A DNA stretch of 64,000 nucleotides. Source: Stappia sediminis (lineage in GTDB: Bacteria; Pseudomonadota; Alphaproteobacteria; Rhizobiales; Stappiaceae). The translations under genes were made by a program, and so were the position numbers. The stretch is taken from the NCBI RefSeq assembly GCF_009826895.1, contig NZ_WUMV01000010.1:1-64000 (forward strand). Direction: 5' to 3'. Below the pieces are notes generated by a model, which was not told where the DNA came from, made no database searches, and saw nothing but the letters and a program-made list of their open reading frames with translations. Shown here piece after piece: positions 1 to 8,874 of this stretch (its first letter is position 1; each line of letters begins with the position of its first letter).

Positions 1-1630
1 AGGCGAAACGATCGACATCGCCGCGAAAATCAACAAGGTGCCGCTCTCCCTCGCAAACGCATTCTCGTCCGGCCTCGGCCTTGGCGGCACGGCTTCAGGC
101 AATGCCACCGTGAAGGGTAGCGGCTCGGCACCGGATGCGAAATGGACGGTGGACATCGCGGGCCTGACCGCGGCGGCAATGAGCGACAACGGCATTCCGG
201 CGCTGACCGTCAAGTCGACCGGCACGATGAAAGGCCAGACGATAGACCAGCGCACGGTGGTGACCGGCGCGCCCGGACTGGAAGTTACGGCAAACGGGCA
301 GGCATCCCTCGCTTCGCCCGTCTCCCTCAACATGAAGGTCGGTGGCAATATACCGCTGGAGCTTGCGCGCAGGAAGCTGACCCTTGCCGGCCTTTCCGGC
401 AAAGGCGGTGCACGCATCGATGCGACCGTCGAAGGCCCGGTCACGGGAATACGCTATTCAGGAACGGTGACGCCGCAGGAACTCCAGATCACCGAGTTGG
501 GTTCCGGAATGACGCTCAGGAATTTTGCCGGAACCGTCACGATTTCCAACGATGGCGTGCGTATCGAGAACGTTTCCGCGGAACTTGGAACCGGCGGCAA
601 TCTGACCGCCAACGGCAGCGTGGGCCTGACGGGCGGCTTTCCGGCCGATATCAACGTGGCGCTGCGCGAAGGACGGTACATGGACGGCAGCACCATATCG
701 GCGAAACTGAGTGCCGAACTGGCGCTCAAGGGCCCGTTGGCGGACCCTGCCCGGGGGGCCACGCTTTCAGGCCAGGTCGACATCGAGCGCGCCGACATCA
801 ATATTCCCGACCAGCTTCCGGCGGCGATCAACCCGGTTGCGGTGAAACACAAAAACGCACCGGCAGCGGTGCGCGCGCAAAGCGAAGCGCTCGCGCAAGG
901 CCAGGGCGACGGGAGCGGCGGCTCCAGTCAGCCGATCGCGCTGGATGTGACCGTCAACGCGCCGAACCAGATATTCGTTCGCGGACGCGGGCTGGACGCG
1001 GAGCTTGGCGGGACGTTGAAGCTCGCCGGCACAACCAGCAATCCGCAAGCCATCGGCGGCTTTTCGCTGATCCGTGGGCGAATGAGCCTGCTGACGCGCC
1101 AGATCACTTTCGAAAAGGGCATCATCACCTTCACCGGCTCGCTGATGCCACGCCTCGACTTCGCGGCCACGACGAGCACGAGCAACGCCAATATTACGAT
1201 TTCGGTGACGGGCGAAGCCGAATCCCCGACTGTGGCGCTGACCTCCTCGCCCGAACTGCCGCAGGACGAGATCCTGGCCCGGCTCCTGTTCGACCAAAGC
1301 GTGTCGGACCTCTCGCCGACGCAAATCGCCCAGCTTGCCGCATCCGTCGCGGTTCTTACCGGCGGCGGCGGCGAAGGTCCACTCGGCCAACTCAGGAAAT
1401 CGCTCGGCCTCGATGCCATCGATATCGTCAACGACGGCGACAAGGGACCGGCGCTTGCCGTCGGCAAATACATCAATGACAACATCTATCTCGGCGTGAA
1501 ACAGGGCACTGGGGACGGGTCGAGCCGGGTGACGGTCGACATCGACGTCTCAAAGAACATCAAGCTTCGCGGCGAAGTGGGCGCCGACGGAGAAACCAAG
1601 GCCGGTGTCTTCTTCGAGAAGGAATATTAG
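1..1630 (+). CDS. tamB: Translocation and assembly module TamB, C-terminal part (5' end outside window)
   Basis: The reading frame is already open at base 2 and has no start in the window, so this is the last ~540 residues of a larger protein. TamB is an inner-membrane-anchored, periplasm-spanning beta-rich protein that works with the Omp85 protein TamA in outer-membrane protein or lipid transport. The visible part has the repetitive beta-strand character of the family and the conserved C-terminal DUF490 block: GGFSLIRGRMSLL, then FEKGIITFTG, a stretch ending LPQDEILARLLF, and a terminal aromatic tail (VFFEKEY). The partner tamA would be expected just upstream, outside the window. The low-complexity insert around bases 850-930 looks like a linker. 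The family call is secure; the exact gene length is unknown. Confidence 0.9.
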   Translation, partial: GETIDIAAKINKVPLSLANAFSSGLGLGGTASGNATVKGSGSAPDAKWTVDIAGLTAAAMSDNGIPALTVKSTGTMKGQTIDQRTVVTGAPGLEVTANGQASLASPVSLNMKVGGNIPLELARRKLTLAGLSGKGGARIDATVEGPVTGIRYSGTVTPQELQITELGSGMTLRNFAGTVTISNDGVRIENVSAELGTGGNLTANGSVGLTGGFPADINVALREGRYMDGSTISAKLSAELALKGPLADPARGATLSGQVDIERADINIPDQLPAAINPVAVKHKNAPAAVRAQSEALAQGQGDGSGGSSQPIALDVTVNAPNQIFVRGRGLDAELGGTLKLAGTTSNPQAIGGFSLIRGRMSLLTRQITFEKGIITFTGSLMPRLDFAATTSTSNANITISVTGEAESPTVALTSSPELPQDEILARLLFDQSVSDLSPTQIAQLAASVAVLTGGGGEGPLGQLRKSLGLDAIDIVNDGDKGPALAVGKYINDNIYLGVKQGTGDGSSRVTVDIDVSKNIKLRGEVGADGETKAGVFFEKEY

Positions 1631-1790
1631 GGGGCCGAGAGAAGCGCGCGAGGCGACGACGGGAGTGGGCGAGCGCCATGCAAAACCCCTCACCGGGATA
1701 TTTTAAACAGGCAGCGATGGCCAAAACATCAGATAGCCTTGCCGAAAATTCCGGACGTCCATTTGACTTTCTGCTTCTCCCGCTCTGAAA

Positions 1791-1804
1791 TTGACTCGCG
1801 TCAA
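1791..1804. promoter_or_regulatory. Operator-like palindrome in the 327-bp gap before the arylsulfatase
   Basis: TTGAC-tcgc-GTCAA is a perfect 5-bp inverted repeat about 155 bp before the sulfatase start. The left arm also resembles a -35 hexamer (TTGACT), but no good -10 follows at normal spacing. Nothing else coding-like is visible in 1631-1957. The regulatory role is inferred only from symmetry and position. Confidence 0.3.
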
Positions 1805-1957
1805 AAGACGTTCACTGATTATCCTTACGTTAGATTCACAGATTTCGTTGTTTTTGCCGGAGCGTATACCCCGATACGAGGGGGGGTAACTAAACCATAG
1901 GAATTCTCTCGAATATCAATACGCATCGTGCGGCTGGTATCTGGATGGGAGGTATTC

Positions 1958-4489
1958 ATGGAATATCGGTCATACCTGCAGCTGGCAAAGGCTGTCCTTT
2001 CCGTTTCGATCCTTTGCGCGCTTCCCCTTGCATCCGCCGGAAACGCCGCCGACAAAATCATCGGCACGCCGGGTTCGCCTTCCGCGAAAAGAGTGCTGGA
2101 GGGCGACCAGCTTCCCCCGCCCGCTCTGCCCTTCGGAGGCGAGATCGCGAATGACGCGCTCCAGTCCAAACCCTGGTGGCCGCCCGCGGTGGTGCCCCCC
2201 GAGGAAGCGCCCAATGTGCTGCTGATCATCACCGACGATTCCGGTTGGGGCATTCCCAGCACCTTCGGCGGCGTCATCCCGCATCCTACGATGGACGCAC
2301 TCGCCGCTGACGGGATCAGGTTCACTGCCATCCATTCCACGTCGCTCTGCTCACCGACGCGCGCAGCCCTCATTACCGGGCGCAACCATCACAACGTGGG
2401 CTTCGGCGTGATCTCGGAGCAGTCGACGGGCTTTCCCGGCTACGACAGCATCATCGGCGAGGACAAGGCCACGATCGGCCGGATCCTGCTCGACAATGGC
2501 TACAACACCTCATGGTTCGGCAAGGACCATAACACGCCCGCGTTCCAGGCAAGCCAGTCCGGGCCGTTCGATCAATGGCCGACGGGCATGGGCTTTGAGT
2601 ATTTCTACGGCTTCGTCGGCGGCGACGCCAACCAGTGGGAGCCCAACCTCTTCCGCAACACGACCCAGATCTATCCCTTCCGAGGGAAAGAAGGGACATG
2701 GAACCTGATGACGGCGATGGCGGACGACGCGATCGACTGGATCACGCGAATGCACCAGATCGACCCGTCGAAGCCCTTCTTCGTCAAGTTCGCGCCTGGC
2801 GCCACGCATGCGCCGCACCACCCGACCAAGGAATGGGTCGACAAGATAAGCGCGATGCATCTGTTCGACGACGGCTGGAACAAGCTGCAGGAGACCATCT
2901 TCGAAAACCAGAAGAAGATGGGCTACTTCCCGGAAGATGCGAAGATCACACCCTGGCCCACCGAGTATATAAAGGATTGGGATCAGCTCAACGACGCAGA
3001 GAAGAAGCTCTTCATCAGGCAGGTTGACGTTTTCGCCGCCTACTCGGCCTATATGGACGATGAGATCGGCCGCGTGGTTCAGGCGCTGAAGGACATCGGC
3101 GAATACGACAACACCCTGATCATCTATATCAACGGCGACAACGGAACGAGCGCCGAAGGGGGGCTTCTCGGCACTCCCAACGAAGTCGCTTATTTCAACG
3201 GGATCAACGCGATCCCCGTCGAGACACAGATGAAGTGGTACGACGTCTGGGGCACCCAGGAAACCTACAACCACATGGCCGTCGGCTGGACCTGGGCTTT
3301 CGACACGCCATATCCGTGGATGAAGCAGATTGCCTCCCAACTTGGTGGCATCCGGCAGAACATGACCGTCACATGGCCGGCGAAGATCTCCGACAAGGGC
3401 GGCAAGCGCGACCAGTTCCTCCACGTCATCGACGTCGTCCCGACGATCCTCGAGGTTGCCGGTATCACACCGCCGCGGAGCGTCGACGGGATCACCCAGG
3501 CGCCGATGGACGGCAAGAGCTTCGCCTATCTCTTCGACAAGGAGAATGCCGACGCTCCGCCGCCGCGCGACACCCAGTATTTCGAGATGTTCGGGCAGTG
3601 GGGGCTATGGCATGACGACTGGTTCCTCGCCACCAAGGTCAACCGCACTCCGTGGGATGCTTTCGGCCCCGGCAATCCCGACCCGCTGAACAACCAGGTG
3701 TTCGAACTCTACGATCTCAAGAACGACCCGACGCAGACCACGGACATCGCCGCCGATCACCCCGACATGGTGGAGGACCTTAGGCAGACATTCATCCGGG
3801 AGGCCACGAAATACCAGGTATTCCCGCTCGATGCCTCGGTCGGCCCCCGGGTCGCGGCACCACGACCGAACATTACGGCGGGACGGGACGAATTCGTCTA
3901 CACGCGGCCGATGACCGGGCTCCCGCAAGGCGACTCGCCAGGCATTCTCAACAGCTCCTATACGATCACCGCCGAGATTGAAGTGCCCGAAGGCGGTGCC
4001 GAGGGCATGATCCTGACCTCAGGCGGCCGCTTTGCCGGCTACGGGTTCTACCTGCTCGAAGGCAAGCCCGTGTTCCTGTGGAACATGGTCGACCTCGAAC
4101 GCATCAAATGGGAAGGCAAGGACGCGCTCAAACCCGGCAAGCATACGGTCGAGTTCGACTTCACCTATGACGGGATCGGCGCCGGCACGCTGGCCTTCAA
4201 CAACATGAGCGGGGTCGGCAGATCCGGCACGGGCACACTGAAGGTCGATGGCGAGGTGGTCGATACCAGGAAGATGGAGAGGACCATTCCGATCATCCTG
4301 CAATGGGACGAAAGCTTCGATATCGGCTCCGACACGCTGACGGGCGTGAACGATGCGGACTACAAACCGCCCTTCCCGCTGACCGCCAAGCTCGACAAGC
4401 TGACGATCAAAATCGACCGGCCGCAATTGTCGCCGGAGGACATCAAGAAGCTCGAGGCGGCGATGCGCGACAAAAAGGCAAGCGAATAA
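1958..4489 (+). CDS. Secreted type I arylsulfatase
   Basis: This is a formylglycine-dependent sulfatase of ~843 aa that would hydrolyse sulfate esters, probably in the periplasm. The start is ATG 1958, behind GGGAGG (1947-1952) with a 5-nt spacer; a GTG 30 bp upstream has no such site. Residues 1-31 are a signal peptide. The metal-binding ITDDSGWG segment comes near residue 91, followed by the sulfatase signature CSPTRAALITGRN with Cys131, the residue converted to formylglycine. INGDNGTS supplies later metal ligands. The last ~190 residues form a beta-rich domain beyond the catalytic core, typical of the large AtsA-like bacterial arylsulfatases. No sulfatase-activating enzyme and no sulfate-ester transporter gene lies nearby, so the substrate is not indicated. 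Confidence 0.9.
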   Translation: MEYRSYLQLAKAVLSVSILCALPLASAGNAADKIIGTPGSPSAKRVLEGDQLPPPALPFGGEIANDALQSKPWWPPAVVPPEEAPNVLLIITDDSGWGIPSTFGGVIPHPTMDALAADGIRFTAIHSTSLCSPTRAALITGRNHHNVGFGVISEQSTGFPGYDSIIGEDKATIGRILLDNGYNTSWFGKDHNTPAFQASQSGPFDQWPTGMGFEYFYGFVGGDANQWEPNLFRNTTQIYPFRGKEGTWNLMTAMADDAIDWITRMHQIDPSKPFFVKFAPGATHAPHHPTKEWVDKISAMHLFDDGWNKLQETIFENQKKMGYFPEDAKITPWPTEYIKDWDQLNDAEKKLFIRQVDVFAAYSAYMDDEIGRVVQALKDIGEYDNTLIIYINGDNGTSAEGGLLGTPNEVAYFNGINAIPVETQMKWYDVWGTQETYNHMAVGWTWAFDTPYPWMKQIASQLGGIRQNMTVTWPAKISDKGGKRDQFLHVIDVVPTILEVAGITPPRSVDGITQAPMDGKSFAYLFDKENADAPPPRDTQYFEMFGQWGLWHDDWFLATKVNRTPWDAFGPGNPDPLNNQVFELYDLKNDPTQTTDIAADHPDMVEDLRQTFIREATKYQVFPLDASVGPRVAAPRPNITAGRDEFVYTRPMTGLPQGDSPGILNSSYTITAEIEVPEGGAEGMILTSGGRFAGYGFYLLEGKPVFLWNMVDLERIKWEGKDALKPGKHTVEFDFTYDGIGAGTLAFNNMSGVGRSGTGTLKVDGEVVDTRKMERTIPIILQWDESFDIGSDTLTGVNDADYKPPFPLTAKLDKLTIKIDRPQLSPEDIKKLEAAMRDKKASE

Positions 4490-4557
4490 GGAACCGCTCT
4501 TATTGGAAGCCTTTTCGAAGCGACCTTGAGAGAGACAGTCGAAGGTGCCCTGCACTA

Positions 4558-4595
4558 CTTGATGGCGGCCTTCCCCGTGGGGTGTCGCCATCAAG
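4558..4595. terminator. Inverted repeat between convergent genes, possible bidirectional terminator
   Basis: CTTGATGGCG (4558-4567) pairs perfectly with CGCCATCAAG (4586-4595). The 18-nt loop itself contains a CCCC/GGGG mini-stem. It lies between the ends of the sulfatase (+) and the FKBP-rhodanese gene (-), where a shared terminator is expected. There is no long U-tract, so termination efficiency is uncertain. Confidence 0.5.
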
Positions 4596-4665
4596 GAGGA
4601 TGCGGCCGCTGAGCGGCGGCGGTTGCGCAGTCAGGCGCCAACGCCCGAAGCGCGGAATGGGCCGA

Positions 4666-5424
4666 TCAGCAAAGCCAGCATTTTTCCGGTGTTTCGGCGT
4701 CCACGACGGGGTTGCCCTCGCCGATCCAGCTCGCGATGCCCGACGAAACATGGCTGATTTTGGAATAGCCCAGACGTTCCGACAAAAGCCTGGAGACGAC
4801 GAGCGAACGCACGCCCTGCTGGCAGATCAGCACGACATCGTCGTCCTTGCCGGCAACTGCGGAAAGGTCCTCCAGGAAATCAGGATTGACCTGGCCCTTG
4901 TCGTCGAAAAACGTAATGAGGCGGCTTCCTTCCACCACCCCCGTCGAGCGCCATTCGTCCGGCCGGCGGATGTCGATGACGGTCGCACCACCTTCCAGCT
5001 TTTCCCTGAGCGCTGAATTGTCGAGCGAGGAAAACTTCGGCGCCTTGACGTCCAGAAGCTCGATCTCGAAGCGTAGCGTCGCATCGGGCGGGATGACCCC
5101 GCCGGCGCCGCGGCTGCCGTATCCAAGCTCCGGCGGAATGATGAGCTCCCGCTTGCCGCCGACGCGCATGCCGATCACACCCTGCTCCCAACCGCGGATG
5201 ACGCGGCCGGTGCCGGGCGTGAACTCGAACGGCTGGCCCCTGTCGAGGCTTGAATCGAACTTCGTGCCATCCTCCAGCCAGCCGGTGTAATGAACGGTCA
5301 CCGTCCTGCCGACGGCGGCTTCCTCCCCCGTTCCCTTGACGATGTCGCGGATCTGCAATTCCTGGGCAGCCGCCGGAAAGGCCACGGCGACGGCGAGCGC
5401 GAATGCGGCGATTATCTTGAACAT
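4666..5424 (-). CDS. Periplasmic FKBP-type peptidyl-prolyl isomerase fused to a rhodanese domain
   Basis: The protein has 252 aa and begins with a clear signal peptide (residues 1-20, ending AAAQ). Residues ~22-130 are an FKBP domain with the usual pocket motifs: [31 protein letters not shown] and GYGSRG. Such domains catalyse cis-trans isomerisation of prolyl bonds in exported proteins. Residues ~135-245 are a rhodanese-like domain with the active-site loop CQQGVRS (CxxGxRS pattern). The catalytic cysteine is present, so sulfur transfer or persulfide chemistry is possible. The protein ends in CWLC, a CxxC pair at the extreme C-terminus. The start ATG follows GAGGAA closely. The two domains are common alone; this fusion is unusual. 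Both domain calls are secure, the combined function is not. Confidence 0.9.
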   Translation of the reverse strand: MFKIIAAFALAVAVAFPAAAQELQIRDIVKGTGEEAAVGRTVTVHYTGWLEDGTKFDSSLDRGQPFEFTPGTGRVIRGWEQGVIGMRVGGKRELIIPPELGYGSRGAGGVIPPDATLRFEIELLDVKAPKFSSLDNSALREKLEGGATVIDIRRPDEWRSTGVVEGSRLITFFDDKGQVNPDFLEDLSAVAGKDDDVVLICQQGVRSLVVSRLLSERLGYSKISHVSSGIASWIGEGNPVVDAETPEKCWLC

Positions 5425-5784
5425 GGCTTCCTCGGTCAGGGAAATGTGCGACGTGAGATGGAAACTAGTTCGGCCTTCCGATCAAGGCAAAAAAACCTGC
5501 AGGGGAAGCGAACACATTCGCTTCATCGCCATCTACCGCTTAATGCCGGCGACCTTTCGCGCCACGCGAATCGAGGTCGGCTCTTAGAAAGAGGTGCGTA
5601 TTTCTATGCAACTCTATCAATGGTTGCATTCCATTGCGGAAAGCGAAATAATACTGGAAAATTTCAATCGTATGACACGGACTCAAGAAATCCCTTCCCC
5701 GCAAGGACAGAATAAGTTCTAATCACTGCGCTACTGCCGTTAATGCAGTTAACGCTTCCGCGACTGTCACTGGAGATTATTTGA
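5425..5784. other. Divergent intergenic region with two short inverted repeats
   Basis: This 360-bp region, more AT-rich than its surroundings, separates two genes that diverge from it. No gene is visible. It holds CAATGG-N7-CCATTG (5618-5636) and CGTTAA-tgcag-TTAACG (5738-5754). The second sits 30 bp before the downstream start and could be an operator. Promoters for both flanking genes must lie here, but no convincing -35/-10 pair was found. Confidence 0.4.
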
Positions 5785-7434
5785 GTGACTGACTTTGGGA
5801 GAAAAATAATATTCGGATTGATTGTATCTTTTTTTGTCATCGCTGCTTTTTTCGTACCTTCCGCGAGCGCCGCATTTGCCCCATCGACCACGCGCACCAC
5901 GGAAGTGATCGGCGAAATACGCCGCCAACTGAACGACGAAGAAAGCCTGCCCCTGCCGGTGCGCGCCCGGCTCGACGATCTCTCAGCCTTTTACGACGAA
6001 CGCGACAGCGCGCCGCTGTGGATAGGCACGAACAATATTCCCGTTCTGCTGGCGCGCATGGAGCGATCCGCCTTCGACGGGCTGTCGAGCGACAACTATC
6101 CGCTTTCCTTCCTGCGCGAAATCAGCAGCAACGCCACCGAGGCGGGCGAGGCGGATCTGGCGCGGGTCGAACTCTGGTTTTCGGCGCATTTCCTCCGCTT
6201 CGCGGAAGACATCAAGGTCGGTCGGGTCGTGCCGCGCATGGTCTATCCATCCGCCTATATGCCGCGAAAATCGATCAACGGCGCGAATGTGCTGAACGCG
6301 GTCATGCAGCTCGGCGACCTTGCGAGCTTCTTCAGGGCCTGGGAACCCTATAACCCGACCTATCGGCAACTGCGCCGCCATCTCGCGCTTTACCGGGAGA
6401 TCGAGCTGGAAGGCGGTTTCGAGGCGATGGCGCCGGGCCCGGACCTGAACATCGGCGACAGCGGCCCACGCGTTGACGCATTGCGGCGGCGGCTTGAAGT
6501 GGAAGGACTTCTCGACCCTTTACCGGCAGGCACGCAATTCGACGCTCCGCTCGCCGATGCCCTGCGCAAGGCGCAGAAACGCTACGGCGTCCCTCTAACC
6601 GGGCGCCTGGACCAGCAAACGACGATCGCCTTCAACATTCCCGCCGAGCGCCGGGTGGAACAGATCGAGCTTGCGATGGAGCGACAACGCTGGCTGCCGG
6701 AACTGGTGCAAGGCCTTACGCTTCTGGTCGACAAGCAGCAGAACATACTGCAATTGATCGATAACGGCCGCGTCCGCAAAACGATTTCCGCCTACCCCAA
6801 CTGCCCTGACCGCAATGCCGTGATCACCGCCGGCAGCCTGACGCAAGCGACGATAAATCCGGCATGGCACGTCCCGACCGACTATATCGTCGGCGAACTG
6901 CTCGATGAACTGAGGACGGATCCCGCCGCACTTGCCGGGCGCGGATATTCCCTGCGCCTCGACAATGCGCCGGCCCCGCTTTCGGCCTTTCCATGGGCGG
7001 CATTCTCCAAACGGGAAATCAAGGCTCGGGGCGAGAGCTTCGATATCCGCCTGGCGCCGGTTGCGCAAAACCCCCTCGGCCGCTTCAGGGTAAGCTTTGC
7101 GAAAGCGGCAAACCTCTTCTTCTTCGACATTCCCGAAGCACCCGATGCGCGCGACTACTGCAACCCGTATCTGCCGGGCTCCGGCTTCGGCATCGTCGAC
7201 GGACTGGAGTTCGTGCAAGACCTGGTCGATCCGCGCGTCATGCCGGTGAACGATTTCGAGGACATCGTCAAGCGGGGCGAAACCATCACCTTCAAACCGC
7301 GCGACGATGCGATAGTCGTCGTGCTCTATCAGTCCGCCTGGATCACCGAAGATGGAGATATCCGCTTCGGCCATGACCTTCACGGCGAGGACAGGCGCCT
7401 GCGCGAGGCGCTTCTGGGACGCACCGTGGGTTGA
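5785..7434 (+). CDS. YcbB-like L,D-transpeptidase homologue lacking the catalytic His and Cys (pseudoenzyme)
   Basis: An exported protein of 549 aa; the GTG start at 5785 follows GGAG (5772-5775). Residues 1-29 form a signal peptide. The layout follows YcbB/LdtD: an alpha-helical scaffold domain (~30-205), a PG_binding_1 repeat (~222-290; GDSGPRVDALRRRL and TGRLDQQT) and a YkuD-type domain (~300-500) that still has TINPAWHVPTDYI and the late DGDIRFGHDLHGED segment. In active family members the core reads HDT...SSGCVRV. Here it reads FFDIP...GSGFGIV: Phe447 stands where the His should be and Phe468 where the Cys should be. A 3-3 crosslinking reaction by the normal route is therefore unlikely. 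The frame is intact and not decaying, suggesting a kept structural or regulatory role. An intact L,D-transpeptidase lies at 11539-12132. Confidence 0.8.
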   Translation: MTDFGRKIIFGLIVSFFVIAAFFVPSASAAFAPSTTRTTEVIGEIRRQLNDEESLPLPVRARLDDLSAFYDERDSAPLWIGTNNIPVLLARMERSAFDGLSSDNYPLSFLREISSNATEAGEADLARVELWFSAHFLRFAEDIKVGRVVPRMVYPSAYMPRKSINGANVLNAVMQLGDLASFFRAWEPYNPTYRQLRRHLALYREIELEGGFEAMAPGPDLNIGDSGPRVDALRRRLEVEGLLDPLPAGTQFDAPLADALRKAQKRYGVPLTGRLDQQTTIAFNIPAERRVEQIELAMERQRWLPELVQGLTLLVDKQQNILQLIDNGRVRKTISAYPNCPDRNAVITAGSLTQATINPAWHVPTDYIVGELLDELRTDPAALAGRGYSLRLDNAPAPLSAFPWAAFSKREIKARGESFDIRLAPVAQNPLGRFRVSFAKAANLFFFDIPEAPDARDYCNPYLPGSGFGIVDGLEFVQDLVDPRVMPVNDFEDIVKRGETITFKPRDDAIVVVLYQSAWITEDGDIRFGHDLHGEDRRLREALLGRTVG

Positions 7435-7535
7435 ACCGCGCAGCACGGCGCGGCGCGATCGTTCGCCCCGCTTGAACGGTCCGTCAAATTGAACCTTCCA
7501 TCGAAGTGACCACTTGTTAGCGCGAAGCGCCCCTC

Positions 7536-7564
7536 AAGGGCGTTCCGTCCAGACAAACGCCCTT
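7536..7564 (+). promoter_or_regulatory. Leader hairpin directly before the yceI ribosome binding site
   Basis: AAGGGCG (7536-7542) pairs with CGCCCTT (7558-7564), and flanking TCA/TGA bases extend it with one bulge. The GGAG of the next gene starts 5 bases further on (7569-7572). A stem this close to a Shine-Dalgarno site could tune translation or stabilise the mRNA 5' end. It has no U-tract, so it is not a classical terminator for the preceding gene. Confidence 0.35.
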
Positions 7565-7580
7565 TGATGGAGTGACAAAC

Positions 7581-8159
7581 ATGAAGCGTTTCGCCGCCGC
7601 GGCCCTTGCCGCAAGCCTTATCGCCGCCCAGGCCGCGGCAGAGCCGGTCGCCTACACCTTCGACATGTCGCATTCCGCGATCAGCTTTACCTTCGACCAC
7701 CTCGGCTTTTCAACGACCGAAGGCCGCTTCGGCGACTGGACGGGCGATCTCGTCATCGATCAGGAAGATCCGGCGAATTCCAAGGTCGACGTGAAGGTGG
7801 ATGTTGCGAGCATCAACACCTTCTTCTCCGATCGCGACACGCACCTGAAGAGTGGAGACTTCTTCGAGGTGGAAAAGCACCCCGCGGCACGGTTTATCTC
7901 CACAAGCGTGGAAAAGACCGGCGAAAACACGCTGGCCGTGACGGGCGACCTCACCATCAAGGGCATCACCAAGCCGCTCGTGCTCGACGTCACGATCAAC
8001 AAGATCGGCGATCATCCCGTGCGCAAGCAACCCGCCGTCGGCTTAACCGCCACGGGCGTCATCAAACGCACCGACTACGGAATGGACGCATTCGTCCCCT
8101 ATGTGAGCGACGAAATCCCCGTCACGATCAACGCCGAAGTCCTGAAGGTCCAGGACTGA
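7581..8159 (+). CDS. YceI family periplasmic lipid-binding protein (first copy)
   Basis: YceI proteins are lipocalin-like periplasmic beta-barrels that bind polyprenyl-type lipids. The chosen start is ATG 7581, giving 192 aa, because GGAG (7569-7572) is 8 nt upstream; a GTG 9 bases earlier overlaps that site. Residues 1-22 are a signal peptide. The mature protein has the family pattern: YTFDMSHSAISFTFDHLGFS, then VDVASINTFFSDRDTHLKSGDFF, then HPAARFIS, then TIKGITKPLVLDV. It opens a three-gene set with cytochrome b561 and a second YceI protein, an arrangement known for this family that points to a redox or membrane-lipid role. It resembles the copy at 8875 only at family level, so the pair is not a recent duplication. 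Confidence 0.92.
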   Translation: MKRFAAAALAASLIAAQAAAEPVAYTFDMSHSAISFTFDHLGFSTTEGRFGDWTGDLVIDQEDPANSKVDVKVDVASINTFFSDRDTHLKSGDFFEVEKHPAARFISTSVEKTGENTLAVTGDLTIKGITKPLVLDVTINKIGDHPVRKQPAVGLTATGVIKRTDYGMDAFVPYVSDEIPVTINAEVLKVQD

Positions 8160-8179
8160 CGAGGCGCATCACCCGCCCG

Positions 8180-8200
8180 GGGCGGAGATCCACTCCGCCC
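8180..8200 (+). terminator. Strong GC hairpin between yceI and cytochrome b561 genes
   Basis: GGGCGGAG (8180-8187), loop atcca, CTCCGCCC (8193-8200), followed by ttcccc. The 8-bp perfect stem lies 20 bp after the yceI stop. With only a weak pyrimidine tail it more likely lowers read-through or protects the upstream mRNA than fully stops transcription. Confidence 0.4.
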
Positions 8201-8238
8201 TTCCCCAGCACTCTGCTTTCAGCCGAAGGAGACCGCCC

Positions 8239-8823
8239 ATGCTGCGCAATACCACTGGCGGATACGGCGCTGTCGCCATCGCATTTCACTGGACCATGGC
8301 GGTTCTGCTCCTCGTGCTTGTCGGCCTCGGCCTCTACATGACAGGGCTTGAGCAGAACGACCCCTCGCTCTTCCCGCTCTACCAGTTGCACAAGTCGCTC
8401 GGTCTTGCCGCGCTCGCTCTGGCGGTGCTTCGGCTAGGGTGGCGCACGGTCAACCCTTCGCCACGCCTGCCGCAAACCATGCCGCGCCTTGAAAAAGCCG
8501 CCGCCCACCTCGGCCATGCGGGCCTTTACGCGCTGATGCTCGCCATTCCGCTGTCGGGCTGGCTGATGGTCTCCGCATCGCCCTGGGGCATTCCTACGGT
8601 CTTCTTCAACCTCTTCAACGTCCCGCATCTGCCCGTACCGGACGCGCTGGGCGAAAAAGCCGCCGCTGAGGCTCTCTTGAAAGAGGTGCATGAGGTGCTC
8701 GGCTGGTTCCTGATCGTGCTTGTCGGGCTGCATGCCGCAGCCGCTCTAAAGCATCATTTCATTTCACGCGATACGGTCTTGCGGCGCATGACAAGCCTCA
8801 AACCGGTTGCAGAAACTCGCTGA
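8239..8823 (+). CDS. Cytochrome b561 family protein
   Basis: A 194-aa inner-membrane di-haem b-type cytochrome of the prokaryotic cytochrome b561 family, which passes electrons between the quinone pool and periplasmic acceptors. Four hydrophobic helices are visible, roughly at residues 13-33, 52-70, 95-113 and 150-170. Candidate haem-ligating histidines lie in FHWTMAVLL, YQLHKSLGL, LGHAGLYALM and VGLHAAAALKHHF. The ATG at 8239 follows AAGGAG. It lies between two yceI genes in the same direction. Pairing of b561 with YceI suggests the two act together, perhaps in redox handling of isoprenoid quinones, but the physiological partner is unproven. Confidence 0.92.
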   Translation: MLRNTTGGYGAVAIAFHWTMAVLLLVLVGLGLYMTGLEQNDPSLFPLYQLHKSLGLAALALAVLRLGWRTVNPSPRLPQTMPRLEKAAAHLGHAGLYALMLAIPLSGWLMVSASPWGIPTVFFNLFNVPHLPVPDALGEKAAAEALLKEVHEVLGWFLIVLVGLHAAAALKHHFISRDTVLRRMTSLKPVAETR

Positions 8824-8874
8824 TTTCCGGCTGCCGAAGCAAGCAAGCCGAAGTGTGGAGACAAGGTTTCGGAC

